From Streptomyces sp. NBC_00461 (GTDB lineage Bacteria > Actinomycetota > Actinomycetes > Streptomycetales > Streptomycetaceae), in assembly GCF_036013935.1 (NCBI RefSeq), contig NZ_CP107902.1, positions 806,001 through 870,000 on the forward strand: a stretch of DNA of 64,000 bases, in the 5' to 3' direction. The stretch's first letter is position 1. Each line of letters begins with the position of its first letter. A model generated the notes under the pieces. It was not told where the DNA came from. It ran no database searches and was given only the letters and a program-made list of their open reading frames with translations. The position numbers were made by a program, and so were the translations under genes. Positions 40,194-51,208 of the stretch are shown in pieces.

Positions 40194-40948
40194 GTGCTGC
40201 CGCCCCGGCCAGAGAAGTCGCCGGGCCCGCAGCCGGTGGCGGACCGGCTGTGTCTGCAGGGCATCCTGTACGTCCTCCACAACCACATAGCCTGGCAACT
40301 CCTGCCGCTGGAACTAGGGTTCGGCTCGGGACAGACCTGCTGGCGGCGTCTGGATCGCTGGCAGCAGGCCGACGTCTTCGACCAGTTGCACCGCATTCTG
40401 CTTGCCGAGCTGAATGCGGCCGGCGAACTCGACTGGTCCCGCGCGTGTGTGGACGGCTCCCCCATCCGCACGAAAAAGGGGGAGCGGACACCGGTCCGTC
40501 ACCGGTCGACCGGCGGAAGACGGGCAGCAAGCATCATTTGATCTGCGACGGCCGCGGTACCCCGCTCAAGGTCATCACCACCGCGGCCAACGTCAACGAC
40601 GTCACCCAGACGCTCGCCCTGGTCGACGGCATCCCGCCTGTGGCCGGGCGTCCCGGCCGGCCACGCCGCCGCCCCGATTCGCTGCTCGGAGACAAGGGCT
40701 ACGACTCCAACCCCCACCGCGAGGAGCTGCGCAAGCGCCGGATCCTGCCGGTCATCTCCCGCAAGGGCGCCCCGAACATCAAGAGCCTGGGCAAGCTCCG
40801 CTACGTCGTGGAACAGACCTTCGCCCTGCTCCATCAGTTCAAGCGTCTCGCCGTCCGCTGGGCACGCCGAACCGAACTCCACGACGCCTTCGTCTCATTG
40901 GCCTGCGGCCTCATCTGCTGGCGACGCCTCAAGAAGACCCGCTCATGA
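40194..40948 (+). mobile_element. IS5-type (IS427-like) transposase, two frames, 5'-truncated
   Basis: The first frame (40194-40541) encodes the N-terminal domain ('CLQGILYVLHNHIAWQLLPLE', 'GQTCWRRLDRW'). A -1 frame, joined at AAAAAGGGGG (40473-40482), encodes the DDE part: 'KTGSKHHLICDGRGTPLKV', 'LLGDKGYDSNPHREELRKR' and 'RYVVEQTFALLHQFKRLAVRW', ending at 40948. Two-frame transposases with slippage on A/G runs are known in the IS427 group. Compared with the copy at 41.9-42.4 kb the first 40 residues are missing, so this copy is inactive on its own. It stops the pirin gene. Confidence 0.8.
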
Positions 40949-40967
40949 TCGCCGCACGAGCTTTCGG

Positions 40968-41247
40968 CTACAACTCACACCACTCACCCAGAGGGTCGGC
41001 CGCCCACGTCTGGGTGAAGTCGTGCACCAGGTCCCACGCCCGATCGATATCCAGGACAAAGTCGCCCGTGAACGCGGCGAGGTCGTCCATGATCGGGACT
41101 TCCACGACGGCACCCGAGGGCACGGTGCCGTCTCCTACGAGCAGAGACAAAGGCGGAAGGAGTGGGGCCGACTGGGCCGCTCCGAGGACGTGGTCGAGAA
41201 GCTCCCGGGCTCGTAGAACGATGACCCGCCCCTCTCGGACCGTGAGG
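40968..41247 (-). pseudogene. unidentified protein, C-terminal fragment
   Basis: An open frame without a usable start gives 'VREGRVIVLRARELLDHVLGA', 'SLLVGDGTVPSGAVVEVPIMDD' and 'FVLDIDRAWDLVHDFTQTWA', with a stop at 40968. Composition and codon use are protein-like. An in-frame TGA lies just upstream near 41258. I do not recognise the family. Confidence 0.35.
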
Positions 41248-41343
41248 AGTCGTCAGCGGGTCTTCCCCATTTTTCGGGCATAGGCGGTGGTGTTCGGGGA
41301 TCCTGTTGAGGTACCTCTGAAAACCACTGCAAGGAGACCCCCA

Positions 41344-41817
41344 GTGCGCCGCCCGACCCGGAAAGCCTTCGCCGCCCTCATCGCCGCAGCCAGCCTCGCC
41401 CTCCCCCTCCTCACCCCCACACCCGCCTCCGCTGCCACCGCCACCAGCCGCTTCGCGAACTACCGCTACGGTGACTGCCTGCGCGAGACCGACGAAACCG
41501 GCCTCAAGGGCGACCGCTGCACCAGCGGACGCGGCAGCATCCTGTGGCATTGGAACGGCCGCCTCAACACCAGCACCACTCTTAAGAACTACACTTGGGA
41601 CCGCTGCCTCGACGGCAATGACCGGGGCGACGTCTACCCCCTGAGCTGTAACGGCGGCTCATACCAGAAGTGGCGCACCGTCCAGCCCGCCGCCCGCAGC
41701 GCCATCATGCTCCAAAGCGTCGGCACGGGCCGCTGCCTCTACCAGCAGGACAACGGCTACTACCGCACTGCCAGCTGCGACCGAAATGCCCAGAACCAGC
41801 GCTTCACCATCGGCTGA
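41344..41817 (+). CDS. small secreted protein with ricin-like repeats
   Basis: The 157-residue protein has a signal peptide (RRPTRK, then 'AFAALIAAASLALPLL', ASA cleavage near residue 31). The mature part has repeated motifs with paired Cys ('YGDCLRETDE', 'WDRCLDGND', 'TGRCLYQQDN', 'SYQKW', 'NQRFTIG') that look like a ricin-type beta-trefoil or QxW lectin. It might bind carbohydrate at the cell surface. GTG 41344 has AAGGAG upstream. Confidence 0.75.
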   Translation: MRRPTRKAFAALIAAASLALPLLTPTPASAATATSRFANYRYGDCLRETDETGLKGDRCTSGRGSILWHWNGRLNTSTTLKNYTWDRCLDGNDRGDVYPLSCNGGSYQKWRTVQPAARSAIMLQSVGTGRCLYQQDNGYYRTASCDRNAQNQRFTIG

Positions 41818-41866
41818 ACGGATCTCCCGACCGCTTCAAGAAGCCGCCGGGCGAGCAACTCTTCTT

Positions 41867-42419
41867 TTACGCGAGGCCGGAAGGCGGTCCGTTGGCCGCG
41901 GTGGTGATGACCTTGAACGGGGTGCCCTTCCCGTCGCAGATCAGATGGTGTTTACTGCCCGTCTTCCCGCGGTCGACCGGTGACGGGCCGGTCGCCTCGC
42001 CCCCTTTCTTTCGCGCGGATGTGGGAGGCATCCACGCACGCCCAGGTCCAGTCCAGGGCGTCGGCCGCGTGCAACTCGGCGAGCCGGATGCCGTGCAGCG
42101 TCTCGAAGACGCCGGCCTCATGCCACCGACCTAGCCGACGCCAGCACGTCTGTCCGGAGCCGAACCCCAGCTCCAGCGGCAGCCGCTGCCAACTGACGTC
42201 GTTGTAGAGCACGTACAGGATGCCCTGCAGGCACCGCCAGTCATCCACCGGCCTCGGGTCGGGAGCCTTCCGCGGCCACGGCGGCAGCAACGGCTCGATC
42301 AGCTCCCACAGTTCATCCTCCACGATCCACGGCCGATTCCCCCACACCTCACGAACGGCGGAATCGTCGTACCGGTCACGCCCGACCAGCACCCATCCAC
42401 AAGATCGTGTTACGAGTTC
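41867..42419 (-). mobile_element. IS5-type element, N-terminal half with intact left end
   Basis: The transposase starts at 42392 and runs leftward: 'MLVGRDRYDDSAVREVWGN', 'RCLQGILYVLYNDVSWQRLPLE', then a -1 frame change and 'GKTGSKHHLICDGKGTPFKV' to 'ITTAAN' at about 41898, where it breaks off. A terminal repeat GAACTCGTAA (42419-42410, reading inward) marks the left end. The missing C-terminal half is found at 46112-46463. Confidence 0.78.
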
Positions 42420-42519
42420 TAAGCCCGGCTGGCCGCAACCATTTCCGCACCTCGCGGGTCACACCTGTGAAGCACGGCGGGCCGGGACCCTCCCGGCGCG
42501 CGGGGAAGGTTTCGGTCGG

Positions 42520-44034
42520 ATGGCAAGACGATCACGGGTGCGCGCGGTCGCGACGGCGGCGGCGGGCGCGGTGGCGCTGGTGGCGGGGGTGTTCGGCACG
42601 GGTCCGGCCCGCGCCGACACGGCGGACGCCGCACGAACGATGACGGTCCAGTTCGCCGAGCACGAGCTCTTCATCGGGACGGAGCCGGCGAGCGTGGACC
42701 TGTCCTACCGGTGGAAGGTGGCCGGCGGGGCCACGGCACACCACGTCCACCTGACCGTCGACCTGTCCGGAGTGGCCGACTTCGCCGAGCCGGCACCGTC
42801 GGAGCACTGCAAGGGCAACCTCTGCACGCTGGACCTGGCGTCCGCCACCTCGGACTTCCACGCCATCACGCTGGTGCCGAAGCCCGGTGCGGCCGTCGGC
42901 AGCAGCGGCACCGTGACCGTCTCCGGCACGGCGTCGGACGCCACCGTCACCGGCGACCACCTCACCCTGACCAACGGCGCGACGCAGCTGAAGGTGAGCG
43001 CGTCCGCCGAGCAGCTGCACCAGGTGCCGGGCGACACGCTGACCTTCCCGCTCGACGTGTGGAACAACGGCCAACTCCCGGCGGCCAAGGGGGTGGAGCT
43101 GCGGATCGACACCACCGCCGGGCTGCACCTCCAGGGCTCCTGGGCCAACTGCCGCGACGTGCCCGCGAACGACCGCGGGGGGCACATCGTGCGCGAGACC
43201 CTGTGCGACTTCCCCACCCCGGTGGAGCCCGGCCAGCAGTACGCGTTGTCGTCGCCGCTGCGCGTCAAGGTCGGCGACGAAGCCCTGCGCGACAAGATCT
43301 TCTACGAATTCACCCCGCTGACCAGCGCGGCCCCGGCGGACGGCCCCGGGACCCCGCTGACCCTGGTCCCGAGGGGCGTGATGCCGTCCGACGGGAACAT
43401 CGACCCGTACTTCACCACCTACGTCAACAGCGTCAACCACGCCGACTTCGCCGTCACCGGGGACACCGTCACCGGGCGGCGCGGCAGTCACGCCACGCTG
43501 CACGCCACGGTGATCGACCGGGGGCCGGCGGTGGTGGAGGACCTCCTCGACGACGACGCCTTCCTCCCGGTCCTCGTCAAGCTGCCGCCGGGCACGAAGG
43601 CCACGAAGATCCCGGACAACTGCCAGCCGCCGCCCACGGACGACGGGTCGGACCCCGGCCCCCGGATGGGCCGGTCCTCCTACCAGTGCTACTTCGGCGA
43701 CCCCGCCCCGGGGGACAGACACGTCCTGTCGTTCACCGTCGCTATCGGCCCCCGTACCCCGGCCGTCTCCACGGGCCAGGTCCGCACGCTGGAGGTCATG
43801 AAGGGGCTCGATCCCGACGCCTCCAACGACAGCGCGGCGCTGACCCTGCGGCTGGCGCAGGGCGGCTCCGCGGCCGGAGCGTCCGGCTCCGTTTCGGGCG
43901 GCCCTTCCGCAGGGTCCGGACCGCTGGCCGACACCGGATTCGGCGGTGGCTGGATCGCCTGGGCGGCCGGCGCGCTGCTGCTGGCTGGTGCTATGGCCCT
44001 AGCGCTCTCCCGACGGTCCCGCGGTGGGAACTGA
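42520..44034 (+). CDS. cell-wall surface protein with LADTG sortase signal
   Basis: The 504-residue protein has a signal peptide ('AVATAAAGAVALVAGVFG', ARA cleavage near 31). The extracellular part is rich in beta-strands, probably Ig- or DUF11-like ('TVTVSGTASDATVTGDHLTL', 'LDVWNNGQLPAAKGVELRID'). The end has LADTG at 469-473, a hydrophobic segment and SRRSRGGN. LAXTG is the signal used by class E sortases of streptomycetes. ATG 42520 has GGGGAAGG upstream. It sits between the two halves of an IS5-type element as part of a 3.7 kb cargo. Confidence 0.85.
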   Translation: MARRSRVRAVATAAAGAVALVAGVFGTGPARADTADAARTMTVQFAEHELFIGTEPASVDLSYRWKVAGGATAHHVHLTVDLSGVADFAEPAPSEHCKGNLCTLDLASATSDFHAITLVPKPGAAVGSSGTVTVSGTASDATVTGDHLTLTNGATQLKVSASAEQLHQVPGDTLTFPLDVWNNGQLPAAKGVELRIDTTAGLHLQGSWANCRDVPANDRGGHIVRETLCDFPTPVEPGQQYALSSPLRVKVGDEALRDKIFYEFTPLTSAAPADGPGTPLTLVPRGVMPSDGNIDPYFTTYVNSVNHADFAVTGDTVTGRRGSHATLHATVIDRGPAVVEDLLDDDAFLPVLVKLPPGTKATKIPDNCQPPPTDDGSDPGPRMGRSSYQCYFGDPAPGDRHVLSFTVAIGPRTPAVSTGQVRTLEVMKGLDPDASNDSAALTLRLAQGGSAAGASGSVSGGPSAGSGPLADTGFGGGWIAWAAGALLLAGAMALALSRRSRGGN

Positions 44035-44102
44035 CACGTCGTCCGGGTGTCAGAACCAGTGCAGGGTGCATTGCCCGTCTTCTACGGAGAGCCGGCGGTG
44101 GT

Positions 44103-44237
44103 GTGTACCACCGCCGCCTGGCCCGCGACTACGAAGCCCTCCCGGCCCGCTCTGCCGCCATGATCTACCTTGCGATGATCGCCCTGATGGCCCGCCGACT
44201 CACTAGAGAATCCACCCCGATCTGGCGAGGGCTCTAA
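44103..44237 (+). pseudogene. IS5-family transposase C-terminal scrap
   Basis: Codons from 44103 read 'VYHRRLARDYEALPARSAAM' and 'LMARRLTRE', the end of a different IS5-type transposase subgroup ('RRLARDYE' is its signature). The rest is lost. It is directly after the sortase-substrate gene. Confidence 0.65.
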
Positions 44238-44401
44238 TGTCTCATCAAAGCCGCATCTCGGGACGAAACATCGGAAGGAAACGCTCTCTGAGGACCCGCC
44301 GGCCGCTTCGAACCCCGCGAAACGTGAGTTTTCCGTCATGGCCGACGGGCAACTTCACCTGGGAGCATGATTGTCCATCGGGTGGACAGGGGGAAAGCGG
44401 G

Positions 44402-45220
44402 ATGACCACTGCGCACAGACGGGTTCGTGCGGCCATGATCGTTGCGGCGGTGCTGGCGGCCGCCGGCTGTTCCGGCGGGGGCGGTGACGACGCCGCTTCC
44501 AGCCCCTCCGCGACGACGACCGCGGCGGCCCCGGCCACCACCCCTTCGACGGCCTCGCCCACCCCTGCGGTCAAACCGTCGGACATCTACCCCACGAACG
44601 CGGCCGGCTGCCATCCGAACGCGAAGTGGAGTACGGCGAAGGCGGTGGACTGGGTCGACTGGGGGCAGGTCGGCACGCCCGCCCTGGGCCCGGGAGAGGT
44701 CCGGTTCCCCAAGTCCACGCCCGGCTTCGACGGGCCCCTGTGCGACCGGGTGACCGTCCAGGTCCAGTACTGGCGCGTCAACTACCGGCCGTCCAGCGCC
44801 ACTTCGGCCGCCGACCCGCTTTCGAGGGAGGTGAACTACGACTACGCCCTGCAGTCCCTCAAGCGCACCGAACTGCACATCGACGGCCGCAAGGTCCACG
44901 ACGTGAAGCCGCCGAAGGGCTTCGCCTCGGCCAAGGCCAGCCCCTGCGACGGCTTCCTGGAGGCGATCTACGTCGGCGCACCGCTCAAGAACCGCGAACT
45001 GCCGACCAAGATCAGCACGGGCAACACGATCGTCGGCGACGACGTCACCTTCCCGACCAAGCGCGTGGTCGATTACCACGTGTTCGCGCCGTCCGCGCCC
45101 CAGCTCTGCGACGACAACGGCATCCCCACGGCATCCCCCGCACCGTCCGGCTACCCGTCGTCCGGCTTCGGGCTGTCCACGCCGTCCTACCCCGCCTTCG
45201 ACCTCACCCCGAAGAGCTGA
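44402..45220 (+). CDS. lipoprotein of unknown function
   Basis: The 272-residue protein has a lipobox 'LAAAGC' with C23 after a short charged N-terminus. A Ser/Thr/Ala/Pro linker (about 30-58) leads to a globular part with a few Cys ('AAGCHPNAKWS', 'GPLCDRVTVQVQYWRVNY', 'SPCDGFLEAIYVGAP'). It is probably anchored outside the membrane. ATG 44402 follows GGGGGAAAG. No family is known to me. It is part of the IS-flanked cargo. Confidence 0.75.
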   Translation: MTTAHRRVRAAMIVAAVLAAAGCSGGGGDDAASSPSATTTAAAPATTPSTASPTPAVKPSDIYPTNAAGCHPNAKWSTAKAVDWVDWGQVGTPALGPGEVRFPKSTPGFDGPLCDRVTVQVQYWRVNYRPSSATSAADPLSREVNYDYALQSLKRTELHIDGRKVHDVKPPKGFASAKASPCDGFLEAIYVGAPLKNRELPTKISTGNTIVGDDVTFPTKRVVDYHVFAPSAPQLCDDNGIPTASPAPSGYPSSGFGLSTPSYPAFDLTPKS

Positions 45221-45231
45221 GCGGCCGGGGG

Positions 45232-45420
45232 CTACGCCAGCACGCGCGCCAGCGCGAAGCCGTCGTGGCCCTTGCTGCCCACCGTCTACAGCGCCGTGCC
45301 GGTCAACCTCGCGTGGCTGCCGATCAGTTCGATCACGGCCCGGCTGCCCACCACGTCCGGCGAGGTGCTGCGGGCGTCGGCGACCTGGCCCTGCCGTACG
45401 ACGTTGTCGACCACGACTCG
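45232..45420 (-). pseudogene. O-methyltransferase C-terminal remnant with in-frame amber
   Basis: Leftward codons read 'VVDNVVRQGQVADARSTSPD', 'AVIELIGSHARLTGTAL', TAG (45288-45286), then 'TVGSKGHDGFALARV' and the normal stop at 45232. The order matches class I O-methyltransferases, in which the amber position is normally Gln ('ALQTVG'). The N-terminal two thirds are gone, and an IS630-type fragment abuts at about 45420. Confidence 0.65.
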
Positions 45421-45560
45421 TCGAACGCGAAGACGCGGTCGGGGAAGCGCGCCAGGACGCACTCGATGCGGTCAAGCTTGGCGTTGCGGTCCGGGTGACC
45501 CCTTCCAGGTCTTGGTGGGCTGGAAGGTGATGCCGCTGTGGGCGAGCAGGCACGGTAACG
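45415..45560 (-). pseudogene. IS630-family transposase remnant
   Basis: Leftward codons give 'GITFQPTKTWKGSP', a one-base shift, then 'DRNAKLDRIECVLARFPDRV' and 'FAFDE', the start of the DDE domain of streptomycete IS630 elements. It breaks at the first catalytic region, where the O-methyltransferase scrap begins. Confidence 0.65.
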
Positions 45561-45677
45561 CCTCGCGGCGAGTGAGCCTTCTTGAGCCGCTTCGGGCGCC
45601 GACCGGCGGATGGTTGACGGAGCGGGGGCGGTTGGCCCAGTCTTGGTCGGCTTGGGACCGTCGAGAGGGCAACAGGC

Positions 45678-46100
45678 ATGGCTGAGCGCGGGACCGTCTA
45701 CGTCGACATGGTCGGGGACCTGTTCCACCCGGGACACGTCGCGCTGCTTAGGGCCGCGCGGGACTTCGGGGAGCGGCTGATGGTTGGGGTGCTCTCGGAC
45801 GAGGTCGTGGCCGGGTACAAGCGCAGGCCCATCATGACGCTGGCGGAGCGGATCGCGGTGATCGAGGCGTGCCGGTACGTCGATGTGGTGCTCCCGGACG
45901 CGCCCTACCGTGTCACGAACGAGTTCCTGGACCGGCACGGCATCGACGTGGTCGTGCACGGTGACGACCTCACGGCGGACGCGGTCGAAGAGGTCTTCGG
46001 TCCTGTGGCTGATGCGGGGAAGCTGCGGCTTGTGCGGTACACGGCCGGTGTCTCCACCACCGAGCTCATCCAAGGGTGTCGCGCGGCGGACGCTTCATGA
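45678..46100 (+). CDS. cytidylyltransferase-like protein (phosphoethanolamine/glycerol-3-phosphate type)
   Basis: The 140-residue nucleotidyltransferase has 'VYVDMVGDLFHPGHVALLRAA' with the HxGH-type motif HPGH, 'RPIMTLAERIAVIEACRYVD', and 'YTAGVSTTELIQ' for the signature STT. Such enzymes join CTP to phosphoethanolamine, phosphocholine or glycerol 3-phosphate to make CDP-linked head groups. It lacks the usual extra domain and could be a minimal TagD-like form. ATG 45678 follows GAGAGGGCAACAGGC. It is the last gene inside the IS-flanked cargo. Confidence 0.85.
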   Translation: MAERGTVYVDMVGDLFHPGHVALLRAARDFGERLMVGVLSDEVVAGYKRRPIMTLAERIAVIEACRYVDVVLPDAPYRVTNEFLDRHGIDVVVHGDDLTADAVEEVFGPVADAGKLRLVRYTAGVSTTELIQGCRAADAS

Positions 46101-46111
46101 GGGGCCACGGT

Positions 46112-46463
46112 GACCTCGTAAGCTCCTAACGCGGATGTGATCCGGCCTTCCTAAGCCGCCTCCAGCAGATGAGGCTACAGCCCAACGAGACGAAGGCGTC
46201 GTGAAGTTCGAGGCGTCGCTCCCAGCGCACGGCCAGGCGCTTGAACTGGTGGAGCAGGGCGAAGGTCTGCTCGACGACGTAGCGGAGCTTGCCCAGGCCC
46301 TTGATGTTCGGGACGCCCTTGCGGGAGATCACCGGCATGATCCGGCGTTTGCGCAGTTCACGGCGGATAGCCCGGGAGTCGTACGCCTTGTCGCCCAGCA
46401 CGGCGTCGGGGCGCCGACGGGGGTGCCCCGGACGCCCGGCCACCGGCGGGATGCCGTCGACTA
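46112..46463 (-). mobile_element. IS5-type element, C-terminal half with intact right end
   Basis: The frame from 46463 leftward reads 'DGIPPVAGRPGHPRRRPDA', 'LGDKAYDSRAIRRELRKR', 'RYVVEQTFALLHQFKRLAV' and ends at 46126. A terminal repeat GACCTCGTAA (46112-46121) closes it, 9 of 10 bases the same as the end of the N-terminal half at 42410-42419. The two halves together lack only about nine codons of one transposase, but their order is reversed relative to a simple insertion. Confidence 0.75.
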
Positions 46464-46652
46464 GGGCATCATCTCGCGCGGTGTCGAAGCTGCTGGGGTC
46501 GCTGGGGAGGTCATCCCGGGTTCCGGAGCGGTGCGGACGTCGACCACGGCCAGCACCTCGGCGCCGTCCAGCAGAGCGGCCATCTCTTCTCTGGTGGCGG
46601 TGCTGTGCCCGAAAGTGAGCAGCTGTCCGCGGCTCTGGCCTGTGCGGTTCAC
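46461..46652 (-). pseudogene. DUF488 protein, N-terminal stub
   Basis: The first 45 codons encode 'GQLLTFGHSTATREEMAALL' and 'VLAVVDVRTAP', the start of DUF488 proteins, and then run into the IS5 half, stopping at 46461. It was the second gene after the cupin at 46656, four bases away. Confidence 0.7.
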
Positions 46653-46655
46653 ACG

Positions 46656-46988
46656 TCAGCCGGGTTTGGCGACGGTGAGGAGCACCGCTGCGTCGTCGAT
46701 CGCCTGGAGGGCGTGGCGGGCTGGGGGGATGACGATCAGGTCGCCGCTGCGCCCCTCCCAGGTGGTCTCGCCGCTGGTGAGCCGCACGCGTCCGCGCAGC
46801 ACGAACAGCGTTGCCTCGCCAGGGCTCTCGTGTTCGGCCAGCGACGTTCCGGCGGTCAAGGCGAGGACGGTCTGGCGCAGGGTGTGCTCATGGCCCCCGT
46901 AGACGGTGGTGGCGCTGCGCCCGCTGGAAGTGGAGGCGGCCCGTTCCAGTTGCTCGCGAGCCTGTGCGTCTAGGGAGATCTTCTGCAT
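46656..46988 (-). CDS. cupin-domain protein
   Basis: The 110-residue cupin has 'TSLAEHESPGEATLFVLRGRVRLTSG' as motif 1 and 'GDLIVIPPARHALQA' as motif 2. The metal ligands in motif 1 are one His and one Glu, in place of two His. Small cupins like this often follow redox or stress signals. ATG 46988 is preceded by GGAGACC. The DUF488 stub follows downstream in the same unit. Confidence 0.82.
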   Translation of the reverse strand: MQKISLDAQAREQLERAASTSSGRSATTVYGGHEHTLRQTVLALTAGTSLAEHESPGEATLFVLRGRVRLTSGETTWEGRSGDLIVIPPARHALQAIDDAAVLLTVAKPG

Positions 46989-47208
46989 GTGTGCGGTCTC
47001 CAGGTACGTGTGTCGGCATCCATCCGATGGTGTGCCGTGCGCCCGACCAGTCCCGCCTGGCTGTTGCGTCGCGACCGGCTGGACGCGCCGACCGGCACTG
47101 ACTCCTACCTACTCGCCGGATCGGTGAGGCGCCCCTGTCGGCTGCGGTTGCATGGCGTATAACACCTATCTCGCACAGTGTGGACGTGTATGAAGAAGGG
47201 CGAATTTC

Positions 47209-47679
47209 ATGGGTGGACGGGACTCGGCCTTGAACGTCGTGGTGGGTGTCGACGGCTCGCCTTCGTCGCATGCGGCGCTGCGGTGGGCGGTCAAGTATGC
47301 CGAGCTGATCGGCGGTGATGTGGTGGCAGTGGCTGCCTGGGAGCTGCCCTGGGCGTACGGGTGGTCCGCGCCCGCGGTGGACCCCACGTTCGACAGAACC
47401 ATCGCCGAGCAGGGCCTCGTCAACCAGGTGCACCAGGTTCTCGGCGAGTCCGGCGCTGCCAAGGTGCGAAAGCGCCTGGTCAAAGGCAATCCCGTCGAGG
47501 TGCTGCTCAGCGAGGCGGAAGGGGCCAAGGCCCTCGTGGTGGGCAGCCGGGGCATGGGCGGATTCCGTCGCACGCTGCTGGGCTCCGTGAGTCAGCAGTG
47601 CGCGATGCACGCCACGTGTCCGGTCATCATCGTTCGAGGGACCGTCGAGGTGACGGGCGCCGGTACACAGGCCGAGTGA
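47209..47679 (+). CDS. universal stress protein
   Basis: The 156-residue UspA-fold protein has 'VVVGVDGSPSSHAALRWAV' at the start and the ATP-binding G-2x-G-9x-G(S/T) motif 'GSRGMGGFRRTLLGSVS' near 122. Such proteins bind ATP and accumulate in stress or dormancy. ATG 47209 follows GAAGAAGGG. It marks the start of the right-hand metabolic island. A second Usp gene lies at 57643-58137. Confidence 0.9.
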   Translation: MGGRDSALNVVVGVDGSPSSHAALRWAVKYAELIGGDVVAVAAWELPWAYGWSAPAVDPTFDRTIAEQGLVNQVHQVLGESGAAKVRKRLVKGNPVEVLLSEAEGAKALVVGSRGMGGFRRTLLGSVSQQCAMHATCPVIIVRGTVEVTGAGTQAE

Positions 47680-48020
47680 GGCGGGACCGGCTGTGGGCGA
47701 GGGCCCTCTTGGCGGCCCTATCCCGTTACGCACAGACGAGGCGGCGTGCCACGCTCGGGCACGTGCCCCCGGTGGCCGGCGACTTTCGCGAGTGGGGGAT
47801 GAGATGCGCTTGGCCATCACTACGCTGCACTGCTTGCAGCGGCGGCGGAGGCGGAGGCGGAGGCGGGCAACGACATCCTTGCCGACCCGTCTGGAGTCGG
47901 CCGCAAGCGGACCGAGTCTCCACCACCGGACATTGCGGATTCGGCCCGGGGGATGCTGTTCATGGGCGTCTTTGTGTCGTCAATGCTCGGGAAGCCAGCA
48001 GTGCGGATCTCGCCGCGGTG
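47680..48020. other. 341 bases with no supported gene
   Basis: A short GGC/GGAGGC-rich run near 47836-47867 is the only feature. No hairpin clearly ends the Usp gene. The stretch ends with the aconitase stop. Confidence 0.5.
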
Positions 48021-50792
<2,772 letters not shown>

Positions 50793-51208
50793 GCGGGTGC
50801 CTCCTCAGTACAGGTCGGGCGGAGGTCGGCACGGGCTGGGGTCCCACCAGCGCCTCCCGGCGCAGAGCCGCGCCCGGATCGGCCACCCTGGTACGCGCGT
50901 ACCGGTCGTCTCGCTGACCGCTCCCGCCGTCACCTCACGTCGCCACCCTGCACCCGTGCCCCGGTCCGCCGTGTCGACAGGCCAGCGCAGCCCTGCAGGG
51001 CAGTACCCGCCCAGACGGGCGGAGCGAACCACGGTCAGTCTCGACCACCGATACCCGGCCCGCAAATGGGGCGAATCAGGGAGTCCAGGGCAGGGGATGC
51101 GGGGCTCCCGGCTTCGCGCATCCCGCCTGCGTGCTGAGCGGAGGGGTGATAGGACGGATCAAGGGTCTCGTCCGCATTTGCCCGGAAACGATGGGAAGGG
51201 AACTCCGG
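50793..51208. other. divergent promoter region between acnA and gap
   Basis: No gene is supported in these 416 bases. It must hold promoters for both directions. I see no ECF41-like element, no LAL palindrome and no good DosR box in it. Confidence 0.5.
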
